A stretch of DNA of 64,000 nucleotides from Desulfobacterales bacterium (GCA_015231595.1 JADGBH010000006.1:1-64000); one strand, 5' to 3'. Counted from the first letter of the stretch, positions 46,436 to 56,052 are shown. Numbers and translations: made by a program. The notes: generated from the letters alone by a model not told the origin.

Positions 46436-46809
46436 TTTTTTCATAAACAGCCCTCCCCTTGCGGTCAGGGCTGTTAAGTTCTAAACTATTAGTAAACAAG
46501 CGCTAATGCAAAACTGTGAAAAGTTTGAAGCTTGTCCCCTCTCCCTTGACGGGAGAGGGTTAGGGTTAGGGTGAGGGTGAACCATAACAAAGCCTTAACT
46601 TAATTACTGGAATCATTTCACACCACCCCCGCCAGCTTGCGCTTGGCGACCCCTCCCGCAAGGGGAGGGGTGATTATGAAAAAATTACACCATTTTATGA
46701 GAACTTAACAGCCCTGCGCAAGGGGAGAGAAGAACTTGGTTAAAACTAAGACTGATATCAACAAAAAAACTTGATAATCGAATATATAAAGCATATTAAG
46801 GATAATACG
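46436..46809. other. Intergenic region MarR-soxB filled by repeats
   Basis: This gap is almost wholly repeat DNA: the family 1 element at 46466-46716 within a split hairpin (CTCCCCTTGCG 46453-46463 / CGCAAGGGGAG 46717-46727). The remaining 80 bases lead to soxB, with AAGGA shortly before the ATG. I see no clear promoter. Confidence 0.6.
46466..46716 (+). mobile_element. MITE-like element, family 1 copy 3, with a different interior
   Basis: Perfect 17-bp terminal repeats (CAGGGCTGTTAAGTTCT 46466-46482; complement 46700-46716), as in copies 1 and 2. The interior is unrelated: hairpin CCCTCTCCC-TTGAC-GGGAGAGGG (46537-46559), a G-rich stretch, and hairpin CCCCTCCC...GGGAGGGG (46650-46670). It is flanked by an 11-bp perfect inverted repeat of host DNA. 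No clear target duplication. Confidence 0.75.
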
Positions 46810-48027
46810 ATGTTACAAAAATATAAACGTCTTTGGAGCAAAAAATCTTTAAAATCATCCTATGATGCTGTTATTATTGGAGGTGGTGTCCATGGACTCG
46901 CCACAGCTTATTATTTAGCCAAAAATCATGGTATGCATAATATCGCAGTTCTTGAAAAAAAATATTTAGGATTTGGAAGCTCAGGCAGAAATACAGCTAT
47001 TGTTCGAGCTAATCAACGCACTTCTGAAAACGTTTGTCTCTATCAGGAAGGTTTAAAGCTTTGGCCAGAATTAACATCTGAACTTGATTTTAATCTCATG
47101 TTTTTTAATTGCGGTAATCTTAACTTAGCCCACAGTGAATCCGCCATAAGTGCCCTACGACTTCAAGTCACTACAGCTCAATTTCATGGAATGAAAACCA
47201 AACTAATAGATGCTAAAGAATGCAAAGAAATGATTCCAGCTCTCGATATATCCGACCGACTACGTTATCCTATATTTGGAGCAATGTACCATCCACCTGG
47301 CGGAACAGTAAGACATGATGCACTTGTTTGGGGGTTAGCAAAAGGCGCTTCACAACTTGGCGTTCACATTCATCAGAAAACAGAAGCTACCGGTATTGGC
47401 ATTGAAAAAGAGCGTATTGCATATGTTCAAACGAATAAAGGCAAAATTTTTACTCCGAGGGTGTTAAATGTCGCTGGTCCATATTCCACACTAATTGCGG
47501 CTATGATTGACTTAAGACTTCCAATACACGCGTTGACTATCCAAGCAATGGTGACGGAACCGCTTAAACCTGTTTTAAATTATGTAGTTTCGTCAGGCGC
47601 TTATCATTGTTATGCCAACCAAAGTCTCAAAGGAGAAATCGTTTCAGGATCTCACATGGACCCTTGGCCCAATTATACTACACAAACAACTGCTCATTAT
47701 ATTAAACATCAAGCTGAAGCTCTGACTGAACTCATGCCTTGCTTAAAAGGCGTAAAATTAATGAGAGCATGGGGAGGTTTAGCAGATATGACTCCTGATA
47801 TGGCGCCAATAATTGACGGTAATGATCCGATTCAAGGTTTTTTTCAAAATTGTGGATGGGGATATTTTGGATTTAAGTCCGCTCCTGTTACAGGTAAATA
47901 TATGGCTCAATTCATGGCAACCGATCAATGTCCTAGTATTCTAAAACCATTTACAATGAGACGTTACGAAAATCATAATTTAATGGGTGAAATAGCTACT
48001 CCTGTATATTATAACCCTTGGAATTAA
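46810..48027 (+). CDS. soxB: Sarcosine oxidase beta subunit
   Basis: About 405 residues: N-terminal FAD site DAVIIGGGVHGLATAYYLA; PPGGTVRHDALVWGLAKG, whose His169 matches the histidine carrying covalent FMN in heterotetrameric sarcosine oxidase; AWGGLADMTPDMAPIIDG; and a C-terminal NCGWGYFGFKSAPVTGK. It holds the flavin site that oxidises the N-methyl group of sarcosine. The start at 46810 gives the family length; the frame is open to 46771. Confidence 0.95.
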   Translation: MLQKYKRLWSKKSLKSSYDAVIIGGGVHGLATAYYLAKNHGMHNIAVLEKKYLGFGSSGRNTAIVRANQRTSENVCLYQEGLKLWPELTSELDFNLMFFNCGNLNLAHSESAISALRLQVTTAQFHGMKTKLIDAKECKEMIPALDISDRLRYPIFGAMYHPPGGTVRHDALVWGLAKGASQLGVHIHQKTEATGIGIEKERIAYVQTNKGKIFTPRVLNVAGPYSTLIAAMIDLRLPIHALTIQAMVTEPLKPVLNYVVSSGAYHCYANQSLKGEIVSGSHMDPWPNYTTQTTAHYIKHQAEALTELMPCLKGVKLMRAWGGLADMTPDMAPIIDGNDPIQGFFQNCGWGYFGFKSAPVTGKYMAQFMATDQCPSILKPFTMRRYENHNLMGEIATPVYYNPWN

Positions 48028-48054
48028 TTTTAAAAAAACTTTAAGGAAACGCCT

Positions 48055-48318
48055 ATGTCACTGCTCATCACTTGTCCAATCTGCGGTAAGCGTAATGGTT
48101 ATGAATTTAAATTTGGGGGAGAAGATCGTGGCCCCAAACCAAATGAAGACGAATTAACATCTCGTAAATGGTGCGAATATACCCATATGAACACTAATAT
48201 AGGGGGAATACAAAAAGAATGGTGGTATCACCGTGATGGCTGCAATACATGGTTTACGATATACCGCAATACATTGACCAATGAGGAAGTACAAAATCAT
48301 AAAGAGGTTGCTCCATGA
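48055..48318 (+). CDS. soxD: Sarcosine oxidase delta subunit
   Basis: An 87-residue protein with zinc ligands CPICG near the N-terminus and WYHRDGCNTWF later, and the SoxD core FGGEDRGP. It is a structural subunit that binds the alpha subunit. Its stop overlaps the soxA ATG by 4 bases. Confidence 0.95.
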   Translation: MSLLITCPICGKRNGYEFKFGGEDRGPKPNEDELTSRKWCEYTHMNTNIGGIQKEWWYHRDGCNTWFTIYRNTLTNEEVQNHKEVAP

Positions 48319-51221
48319 AAAATAAAACAACTTGCCGTTTAAATCAATTGCCAACCTTAAAAATAAATCCAAATAAATCATTATCCTTTTTCTATCAAGG
48401 CCAAACATTTCAAGGATTATTCGGAGATACTATTGCAACAGCTCTTTATGCTAATGGGGTTCGTATTTTTTCACGTAGTATCAAATACCATCGTGTGCGC
48501 GGACTATACAGCTTAGACACTCAAGCTGGGCAGTGTCTTATGGAAGTAGATGGTGTTCCAAATGTAAGAGCTGAAAATACATTATTACAGGATGGCATGG
48601 TAGTAGCTCCTCAAAATATAAAAGGCTCTCCTGACTGGGATTGGTTTGGTTTTTTAGGCCTATTTTCATGGGCTATGCCTGCTGGATTTTACTATCGAAA
48701 TTTCCATAAACCCTATAAACTATGGCCTTTTTTTATTGATCAAATCCGCAAAATTGCCGGTATTGGTGTAATAAAACCTGATTTTAAAATGCCAGGTAAA
48801 TTTGATGAGCAATATATTAATACAGATGTATGCATAATTGGAGGCGGTCCTTCTGGCATCAATGCCGCTTTAGCTGCGGTATCCCAAGGATTAAAAGTCG
48901 TAATATTAGAAAGCAAACCCTGGTTAGGTGGTTTTTATGATTATAGGATTTCTCACTTTACAAAAGCACAAGAATTAGTCAAACAACTTTCTCAAAATAA
49001 GCAAGTTAGAATTTTTTGTCATACTTTTTTTAATGGTTTCTTTAATGGTAATAATATCACAGCTTTTCAAAAAGGTAATAAAACAGATTCTTTTACAGAA
49101 CGTTACATTGAAGTTAGAGCTAAAAGCATAGTCATCGCTACCGGTTGTCAAGAAAGACCTTTAATTTTTGATAATAACGACCTACCAGGTATCATGCAAA
49201 TTAACTGCGCGCATAGACTACTCCATACGTATGGTATTTTGCCTGGAGAACGAGCCGTTTTTAGTGTATCCCATGATTTAGGACTGGAATCGGCATTGGA
49301 TTTGAATGCACAAGGCGTAAAAATTTTAACTATAGCGGATTCTCGTTTTGATGGCCAAAATCCTCAACTTATAGCTCAATTGGAAAAAGAAAACATACCT
49401 TTTTTACGTGGCTGGGTAGCGGCAAAAGCTATTGGTCATAAAAAAATTCGTGGAGTTAGATTAAGTTCCTTAGAAGGCGCTAAACAGCATGAATTAGATT
49501 GTGATCTTTTAGTTGCATCAGCAGGTTTAACTCCGGCGTCGGCTTTGTATTTAGCATCGTCAGATAATCTTTATTTTGATTTTCATACTGGTTTTTACTT
49601 ACCAAAAAAATTCCCTAAACTTTTGCACCCGGCTGGAAGGCTTCTTGGCTTTAACGATCCAAGCTCCATTGAAGCATCAGGGTATTTAGCTGGCCTTAAA
49701 GCCGCACAAGATTGTGGTGTAGCTAATGATAAACAATTACAAGAAGCCTTTGAAAAATTAAATACTTTACCAGGAACAATTACAGGCTCAAAATTAATAC
49801 AAGCACCACTTAAAGGTAGTCATAAATTTGTTTGCTTGGATGAAGATGTTACCGTTACTCATATTGAACAGGGATGTGATATGGGGTTTGATACTCCAGA
49901 GATAAATAAACGATTTACAGCCGCTGGCACTGGACATACTCAAGGTGCTATTCCAGGTCATAACTTACCTTTATTAATGGCTCAATATAACGCGGCACCA
50001 ATTGAGAATTTTTTACCCACAAAGGTTCGTTCTCCTTTGATTCCAACTTTGTTATCTACTTATGCTGGTCGAAATCATGATATGTTCAAGATAACCCCTG
50101 TTGATGGCTTATTACAGAAAGCTGGTGCTATTTTTCGTCGCATTGGAGTATGGAAAAGGGCTCGTTATTTTTCGGATGATTTTTCTTGTCAAAAAGAGAT
50201 TGAATCGGTAAGAAACGGAGTTGGATTAATAGATGTTTCTACACTTGGCAAGTTTAGAATTTTTGGGCCAGATGCTCAAAAAGCTCTTGATCGAATTTAT
50301 GTTGGGAATATGTCCCAAATTTCGACTAAAAAAGCCAAATATTCAGCTATGTGCAATGAAGACGGTTGTTTAATAGATGATGGAGTGATCGTAAAATGTA
50401 ATGACAATGATTATTATTTTACAACTTCAACCGCACGGGCATCAGCAACAAATGAATGGTTTCGTTATCACACTCGCTATGATAACTGGGACTATCATAT
50501 AGTAAATCTTACAGATACCTATGGCGCTATAAATATAGCCGGGCCAAACGCTCGAAAAGTTCTGCAAAAATTAACAGATGCTGATATTTCCAATGATGCT
50601 TTTCCATACCTCGGCTATAGAGAATTTCTTTTAAATCATAGTGTGCCTGTGCGTGTAATGCGTTTAGGTTTTGTAGGGGAGCTTTCCTATGAAATTCATA
50701 TACCCGCTTCAATGATGGAATCTGTATGGGAATGGATTATTGATGCTGGCTCTGAATTTAATATTCAACCTTTTGGAGTTGAAGCCCAAAACGCACTTCG
50801 TTTAGAGAAGGGTCATATAATTATCGGTCAAGAATCTGAAATTAGAACTACGCTTCACGATTTAGGTCTTGGAGTTCTTTGGTATAAAAACAAATCAGAC
50901 GCTAAAACCGTTGGCTATTTCGCATTAAAAGATACTGAACATCAAAAAGATCGATTCAAACTATGTGGTTTTGAAATTGAAGATTTAGAGCATCCTAAAG
51001 ACGGGTCTATTATTGTAGAACAGAATGAAATTAAAGGTTACGTCTGTACGGCTCGTTATAGCTTTGCATTAAAAAAAGAGATCGGACTTTCTCTTGTAAA
51101 GTCAGATTTGACGATACATGGCAAGCATATCGAGATTTTTCAAGAAGGTGGAAAACGTATTTTTGCAACTGTGGTGCCGTTACCATTTTATGATCCGAAA
51201 GGTCTAAAATTGAGGAATTAA
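48315..51221 (+). CDS. soxA: Sarcosine oxidase alpha subunit
   Basis: A 968-residue protein. The N-terminal ferredoxin-like domain (GDTIATALYANGVRIFSRSIKYHRVRGL) lacks cluster cysteines, as in known SoxA. A NAD(P)/FAD-type dinucleotide domain has CIIGGGPSGINAALAA. The C-terminal GcvT-like folate domain has GVGLIDVSTLGKFRIFGPDA and EAQNALRLEKGH. It channels formaldehyde to tetrahydrofolate, giving 5,10-methylene-THF. A family 4 element sits right after its stop codon. Confidence 0.96.
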   Translation: MKNKTTCRLNQLPTLKINPNKSLSFFYQGQTFQGLFGDTIATALYANGVRIFSRSIKYHRVRGLYSLDTQAGQCLMEVDGVPNVRAENTLLQDGMVVAPQNIKGSPDWDWFGFLGLFSWAMPAGFYYRNFHKPYKLWPFFIDQIRKIAGIGVIKPDFKMPGKFDEQYINTDVCIIGGGPSGINAALAAVSQGLKVVILESKPWLGGFYDYRISHFTKAQELVKQLSQNKQVRIFCHTFFNGFFNGNNITAFQKGNKTDSFTERYIEVRAKSIVIATGCQERPLIFDNNDLPGIMQINCAHRLLHTYGILPGERAVFSVSHDLGLESALDLNAQGVKILTIADSRFDGQNPQLIAQLEKENIPFLRGWVAAKAIGHKKIRGVRLSSLEGAKQHELDCDLLVASAGLTPASALYLASSDNLYFDFHTGFYLPKKFPKLLHPAGRLLGFNDPSSIEASGYLAGLKAAQDCGVANDKQLQEAFEKLNTLPGTITGSKLIQAPLKGSHKFVCLDEDVTVTHIEQGCDMGFDTPEINKRFTAAGTGHTQGAIPGHNLPLLMAQYNAAPIENFLPTKVRSPLIPTLLSTYAGRNHDMFKITPVDGLLQKAGAIFRRIGVWKRARYFSDDFSCQKEIESVRNGVGLIDVSTLGKFRIFGPDAQKALDRIYVGNMSQISTKKAKYSAMCNEDGCLIDDGVIVKCNDNDYYFTTSTARASATNEWFRYHTRYDNWDYHIVNLTDTYGAINIAGPNARKVLQKLTDADISNDAFPYLGYREFLLNHSVPVRVMRLGFVGELSYEIHIPASMMESVWEWIIDAGSEFNIQPFGVEAQNALRLEKGHIIIGQESEIRTTLHDLGLGVLWYKNKSDAKTVGYFALKDTEHQKDRFKLCGFEIEDLEHPKDGSIIVEQNEIKGYVCTARYSFALKKEIGLSLVKSDLTIHGKHIEIFQEGGKRIFATVVPLPFYDPKGLKLRN

Positions 51222-51223
51222 GC

Positions 51224-51385
51224 GGCATCCTTCATAATACAGGAAAAAAATAGTTAACACTTAAAAAAAACGATATTTAAGCTGGATTCCCGCCTTCGCG
51301 GGAATGACGGCACAACACCCACGTCATTCCCGCGAAGGCGGGAATCCAGAATTAAAAAGTGTAAACTAAAATTGAAGGATACCAA
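51224..51385 (+). mobile_element. MITE-like element, family 4 copy 2
   Basis: It closely matches the element at 41579-41736 (same ends, same large TTCCCGCCTTCGCGGGAA inverted repeat). It is flanked by a perfect 8-bp duplication AATTAAGC (51216-51223 and 51386-51393). The left copy of the duplication contains the soxA stop codon. Confidence 0.88.
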
Positions 51386-51432
51386 TTAAGCTTTATATTC
51401 AATTATTAAATTAAGAAGGAAAATTAGTAGCA

Positions 51433-52056
51433 ATGAAAGATTTAATAAGACAATCGCCAATATCCTTTGAAGCAAAACCTACTAAAACATCGATAATAAA
51501 CGGATGGGAAGTTGTATTAACCTATGATGGTGAAAATCAGAAATCAGGCCCTTGTATAATTGATTTAAGCCATATCCCAAAATATGACTTACAAGACAAG
51601 AATCTTTCTAAAATTAAGATATCTGGAATAGAAATACCTGACAAAGCTGGTGAGAGTACATTACAAGACAACATGCTCATAAATCGAATGAACAATACCC
51701 AAGCTTCTATTTGGTGTTTGAACGGATTAGAGCCTAATTTTTCAAAAGAAGTTTTTTGCACAGATATAACCGATGGAAAGGCTATGTTAGCGTTGATTGG
51801 AAAAGACCTACAATGTATTTTTGAAAAAATTACACCTATTGACCTTTTTTCATCATCCAATAAATCGCCATTTTTAATTCAAGGTCAAATATTACAAGTT
51901 CCTTGCCAAATCGTTGTAATACGACAGACACAAGACCTGTCATCAGTTATTTTTACTTTCACCCGTGGATTTGGAAATAGCATGATTGAAGGTATTTTAG
52001 ACGCTGGGAAAGAATGGGGGATTTATCCTGCAGGTATGGGCAACTTTTTATATTAA
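51433..52056 (+). CDS. soxG: Sarcosine oxidase gamma subunit
   Basis: A 207-residue protein of the SoxG/GcvT-like fold (VVLTYDGENQ, DLSHIPKYDLQDKN, FTRGFGNSMIEGILDAG). It completes the four-subunit enzyme; the gene order B-D-A-G is the classical one. It is separated from soxA by the family 4 element, which pushes it about 210 bp downstream; AAGGA precedes its ATG. Confidence 0.88.
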   Translation: MKDLIRQSPISFEAKPTKTSIINGWEVVLTYDGENQKSGPCIIDLSHIPKYDLQDKNLSKIKISGIEIPDKAGESTLQDNMLINRMNNTQASIWCLNGLEPNFSKEVFCTDITDGKAMLALIGKDLQCIFEKITPIDLFSSSNKSPFLIQGQILQVPCQIVVIRQTQDLSSVIFTFTRGFGNSMIEGILDAGKEWGIYPAGMGNFLY

Positions 52057-52167
52057 AAACAACTTAAAATCAAAACATCCGATTTTGAAAGAAAAACGAC
52101 TACCCTAAGTCATCTGAAAAAGGTAAGGAAATGATTTTGCTTTTAAAGTCCCTTTTTAAAACAGTGC

Positions 52168-53559
52168 TTAAACTATAATACCGTTCCCAAACATCAAGAT
52201 AAAATTAGTTCCTTCGTTTAATGAACTTTTTACTTCAACCTTTCCGCCATGGGCTTTAACAATTGCTTTAACAAAACTAAGGCCAAGCCCAAGCCCTCTT
52301 TGGGAGCGGCTTCTGTCTCCTCTATATAATCTATTCCATATTTTATCTATTTCTGAAGGAGAAATACCTATCCCTTCGTCTAAAATTGAGATTTTAACCA
52401 AATTATCTTCTTTATAAGCTGAAACCACAATTTTTTTACCTTTACCGCTATATTTTATGGCATTATCAATTAAATTGGCAAGAACTTGTTGAATCCGAGT
52501 AATATCCGCCATAATATATAAATCATTTAAAGGTTCTGACGTAACGATTAAAATATTTTTTTCTTCGGCAATAATTTCATAAAGTTCTATAATTTGAGTT
52601 ATTGCATTCCAAACATTGATATTTGATAAATTTAAGTGCATTACTCCTGTTTCTGCTTCAGATACGTCCATAAGGGTGTTTAATATTGTAATAACCCTGT
52701 CTGATTCTTCTATGCAATTCGCTAAAGCTTCAAAACATGCCTCAATATCATTCCTGTTTTTTAATGAGAATTCTGCAATACCTCTTAAACGAGTCATTGG
52801 CGTTCTTAAGTCATGGGCAACATTGTCAAGGGATTCGTGCATGGCTTTTATTAAGGATTCATTTTTTTTAGCCAATCGTTTAAAAATTTTTATTATGTTT
52901 TCAAATTCCTTGTTTAGATGGGTATTGTCTAAAAATTCTCCGTCAATCATACTTTCTAATATTAAAATAAATTTTTGAAAGGCATTTTTTTTTCGATAGG
53001 TTATGAATATTGAGATTAAAAAGCTTATCATAAAAAAGATGGCGCTTATTAAAATAAATAGATTTCTAAGCCATAGTAATTGTTTTTTATTTTCTATTAG
53101 GCTTTTTCCGATCTGTATTATTTCACCCTCTTTAAGTGCAGAGCTTTTAATCATTATTTCTGTCTGACTTTCTAATCCTAAATCAATGCTTATGGTTCCT
53201 GATTTTGGGAGTTCAATTTTTTTTAAACTATCATGGCTGAAGTTATTTAAGCCTTCTGGAATAGTTACAAACAAAATATTATTTGCATGACTCCCAATCA
53301 TCACGAAAAAAATTTCAGTAGATATTTTGGACTGTTCTGCAAATCTTTGTTTTACTCCGTTTATTCCTTTTTCAAAATACCATGCGATATAATCTTCTAT
53401 TCTTGAGTCTAAAAATTTTTCTTCTTTTATTTTTAATGAAATAGATACAGTATTATAAACAAAAAGTAATAGAGCTAATAGGAATAAACCAGAAATGAAA
53501 AAGTAGAAAAAACTGTTTTTAAGGGAAAAATAAGATTTATTCTTTTTCTTTAAGAGCAT
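52168..53559 (-). CDS. Membrane sensor histidine kinase
   Basis: About 463 residues: a membrane segment near the N-terminus, a periplasmic sensor domain of about 120 residues, a second membrane segment (LFILISAIFFMISFLISIFI), a HAMP-like linker, HisKA with VAHDLRTPMTRLRG and HATPase (NLIDNAIKYSGKG, DEGIGISPSEIDK, RGLGLGLSFVKAIVKAHGG). It resembles CusS/QseC-type kinases. It overlaps the regulator gene by 23 bases; the start could also be 53571. Confidence 0.9.
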   Translation of the reverse strand: MLLKKKNKSYFSLKNSFFYFFISGLFLLALLLFVYNTVSISLKIKEEKFLDSRIEDYIAWYFEKGINGVKQRFAEQSKISTEIFFVMIGSHANNILFVTIPEGLNNFSHDSLKKIELPKSGTISIDLGLESQTEIMIKSSALKEGEIIQIGKSLIENKKQLLWLRNLFILISAIFFMISFLISIFITYRKKNAFQKFILILESMIDGEFLDNTHLNKEFENIIKIFKRLAKKNESLIKAMHESLDNVAHDLRTPMTRLRGIAEFSLKNRNDIEACFEALANCIEESDRVITILNTLMDVSEAETGVMHLNLSNINVWNAITQIIELYEIIAEEKNILIVTSEPLNDLYIMADITRIQQVLANLIDNAIKYSGKGKKIVVSAYKEDNLVKISILDEGIGISPSEIDKIWNRLYRGDRSRSQRGLGLGLSFVKAIVKAHGGKVEVKSSLNEGTNFILMFGNGIIV

Positions 53560-54214
53560 ACCCCATTCCACGGATGGTGTTAATCATTTTAAATTCAAAA
53601 TTTTTATCAATTTTATTTCTGAGTCTGCATACTAAGACATCAACGACATTGGTTTGAGGATCAAAGCTGAAATCGTAAATTTTTTCAAGTATAGAAGTTT
53701 TTGAAAGAATTCTACCTTTATTACGAATAAGATATTCGAGCAGAGCAAATTCTTTATTATTTAACTGGATGGTCTCTCCATTACGTTTGACTTCTCTTGT
53801 AATAACGTCCACTGTTAAATCACCTGCTGATAAAATTGTTGATTCTGGGCTACGAGAAGATCTTCTAATTAAAGCGTGGATACGAGCGAGGAGTTCTAAA
53901 AAAGAAAATGGCTTAACAAGATAATCATCTCCTCCGGCTTGAAGGCCTTTGACTCTATCGTCAACTGAACGCTTAGCGCTTAGAATTAGAACAGGAGTCA
54001 ATATTTTTTTTGCTCTTAATTTTGCTATAACTGTGATGCCGTCAATGCCTGGAAGCATTATATCAATAATTGCAGCATCATAAGATTCCATAAGACCTAA
54101 ATGGAGGCCGTCTAATCCGTCATAAGCTACATCTACGGCAAAGCCTTCTTCTTTTAAGCCTTTTGATATGAAAGAGGCTATTTTTTTATCATCTTCAATA
54201 ACAAGGATTTTCAT
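53537..54214 (-). CDS. OmpR-family response regulator
   Basis: About 225 residues: receiver with ILVIEDDKKIASFI, Asp in AAIIDIMLPGIDG and Lys in VKPFSFLELLARI; winged helix with LNNKEFALLEYLIRNKGRIL and NVVDVLVCRLRNKID. This is the CusR/QseB-like subgroup. The start at 54214 follows CAGGAAA. It pairs with the overlapping kinase gene. Confidence 0.93.
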   Translation of the reverse strand: MKILVIEDDKKIASFISKGLKEEGFAVDVAYDGLDGLHLGLMESYDAAIIDIMLPGIDGITVIAKLRAKKILTPVLILSAKRSVDDRVKGLQAGGDDYLVKPFSFLELLARIHALIRRSSRSPESTILSAGDLTVDVITREVKRNGETIQLNNKEFALLEYLIRNKGRILSKTSILEKIYDFSFDPQTNVVDVLVCRLRNKIDKNFEFKMINTIRGMGYALKEKE

Positions 54215-54273
54215 TATTATATTTCCTGTCGGCAATCTTAATAGATAGTAGCTATACGTCTTTTGGGAATGAT

Positions 54274-56052
54274 TTATTTTACATCTAATTTAGTTATACC
54301 ATCCCAATTAATATTTCCTTTTTTTATTAAAAATTCTTGGCATCGTGCTAAATAGATTTTAGCAACATTATCCTTCGGGTTAATGGAAAGGCAATTTTGA
54401 AAAATTTGGATTGACTTCTCAAAGTTTTGTTCTGAGTAAAGCATTAATCCTGTTTCAAAGGTTGTCAATGTTTCAGTCTTTAGTTTCCTGATTTCTGGAG
54501 GATCACTATCAAAAACTTCAAAAATCCAGATAGCTTCAGATTTTCCCTTTACCAAAACTCTATCCAAACGTCTGATTGAATATTTTGAAGGATCTTCTAA
54601 AAATACAAAGGTATTTTCACTTATCAAGACTGATACCCCATATATTCGAGTTAATCCTTCTAGTCGGCTTGATAGGTTGACGGTATCACCGATGACAGTA
54701 TATTCCATACGTGAGCTTGATCCAATATTGCCTGCTAATACAGAACCAGTATGAATACCTATACCTGCTTCAATGGTAGGTAGTCCTTGTTTTACAAGCT
54801 CTATATTTAATCCATCCATGACCTTTTTCATCCTGATTGCGGATTTAAGAGCAGCATCAGGGTGCTTTTCCAAATCGATTGGTACTCCAAAGACCGCTAA
54901 GAGAGCATCACCAATAAATTTGTTAACAAGACCATTCTCTTTAGTTATACAAAGGCTCATCTTTTCAAAAAAACGATTAAGCAAATCAACCACTTTTTCT
55001 GGTTTCATTTTCTCCGATATATTCGTAAAGCCTCGTATATCTGAAAACAGAATCGTTGCTTCTTTGTTTTCACCACCCAATTCGATATTACCTTTTAATA
55101 AATAATCTCTTACTCTCGGATCCACCATTTTGCCAAAAGTATCTTTTATAAATTCCTTTTCCTGCAAGCTCCCAGCCATTTCATTGATGCCTTCACCAAG
55201 GCTTCCTATTTCATCATTTGAAACTATTTCTACACGGGCATAATAATTTTCTGATTTTATTTCCTTTATTGCTTTTTTCATCTGCACTAATGGGGTTTGA
55301 TACGAACTTGAAATTAAAAATGTAAGAAAAGAACCAAGCAGTAACAGGCAAAATGATAATAAAAGAATTGGTAAAAGAATTCTTCCTATTTGATTGTCAT
55401 TTATTTGAGCAAAAATGATGCTAACAAAAAGAAATACAGGGAAAACGGCCACAGCAAAAAAATAAATATAAAACCGTAATTTAACGGATAAAATTATTGC
55501 TCCTTTATACCCTGTTAATCTATTATCAGGAAAAAATTGAAAAATTATTTGTTTTCTAATAATAAATTCAAGGGAATAATATATAATAACAAAACATAAA
55601 CTTCCCGTCAGAAAAATATATAAAATAAAACTAATATATCCACTTATATTTAAATGAATATGGTTCAGGTGAATAACTGCTAAAAAAAAAATTAAAAAAA
55701 TTACCCAACCCAAAATTCCGATAATGCCAATCAGGAGAGGTGCATTTAACAATCTTTTTTTTGCCAAAGGGGAAGGAACTGTATTGCTTTCTATTTGATA
55801 GCAGGCTTTTAGAATGGGCAATAGATATAAAAAAATAATTATGCCAGGAATTATAAAGGAAATGGGCATTGCCATTAATTTGTAAGCTTTTTCCACTATT
55901 AAAATTATTTGTCCCTGGTTTGCTTTAAAACATATCATTGGGTATAAAAACCATATTCCACATAGCGAGACTATCAAATTTGCTCCGAAAGATATTCCCA
56001 TAAAGATTACAATTGTCCTGCCTGTTTTTATAATTTTTTTATATGGTTTCAT
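54274..56052 (-). CDS. Membrane class III adenylate/guanylate cyclase
   Basis: About 592 residues: several membrane segments (about 1-240), HAMP domain (about 250-305, EIVSNDEIGSLGEGINEMAG), catalytic domain (ATILFSDIRGFTNISEKMKP, LVNKFIGDALLAVFGVP, MEYTVIGDTVNLSSRLEG) and a TPR-like tail ending WDGITKLDVK. The tail is shared with the fusion protein at 20382. The start is taken as ATG 56052, because the longer frame to 56130 runs into a repeat end; the ribosome binding site is poor. It should make cAMP or cGMP in response to a membrane signal. Confidence 0.88.
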   Translation of the reverse strand: MKPYKKIIKTGRTIVIFMGISFGANLIVSLCGIWFLYPMICFKANQGQIILIVEKAYKLMAMPISFIIPGIIIFLYLLPILKACYQIESNTVPSPLAKKRLLNAPLLIGIIGILGWVIFLIFFLAVIHLNHIHLNISGYISFILYIFLTGSLCFVIIYYSLEFIIRKQIIFQFFPDNRLTGYKGAIILSVKLRFYIYFFAVAVFPVFLFVSIIFAQINDNQIGRILLPILLLSFCLLLLGSFLTFLISSSYQTPLVQMKKAIKEIKSENYYARVEIVSNDEIGSLGEGINEMAGSLQEKEFIKDTFGKMVDPRVRDYLLKGNIELGGENKEATILFSDIRGFTNISEKMKPEKVVDLLNRFFEKMSLCITKENGLVNKFIGDALLAVFGVPIDLEKHPDAALKSAIRMKKVMDGLNIELVKQGLPTIEAGIGIHTGSVLAGNIGSSSRMEYTVIGDTVNLSSRLEGLTRIYGVSVLISENTFVFLEDPSKYSIRRLDRVLVKGKSEAIWIFEVFDSDPPEIRKLKTETLTTFETGLMLYSEQNFEKSIQIFQNCLSINPKDNVAKIYLARCQEFLIKKGNINWDGITKLDVK

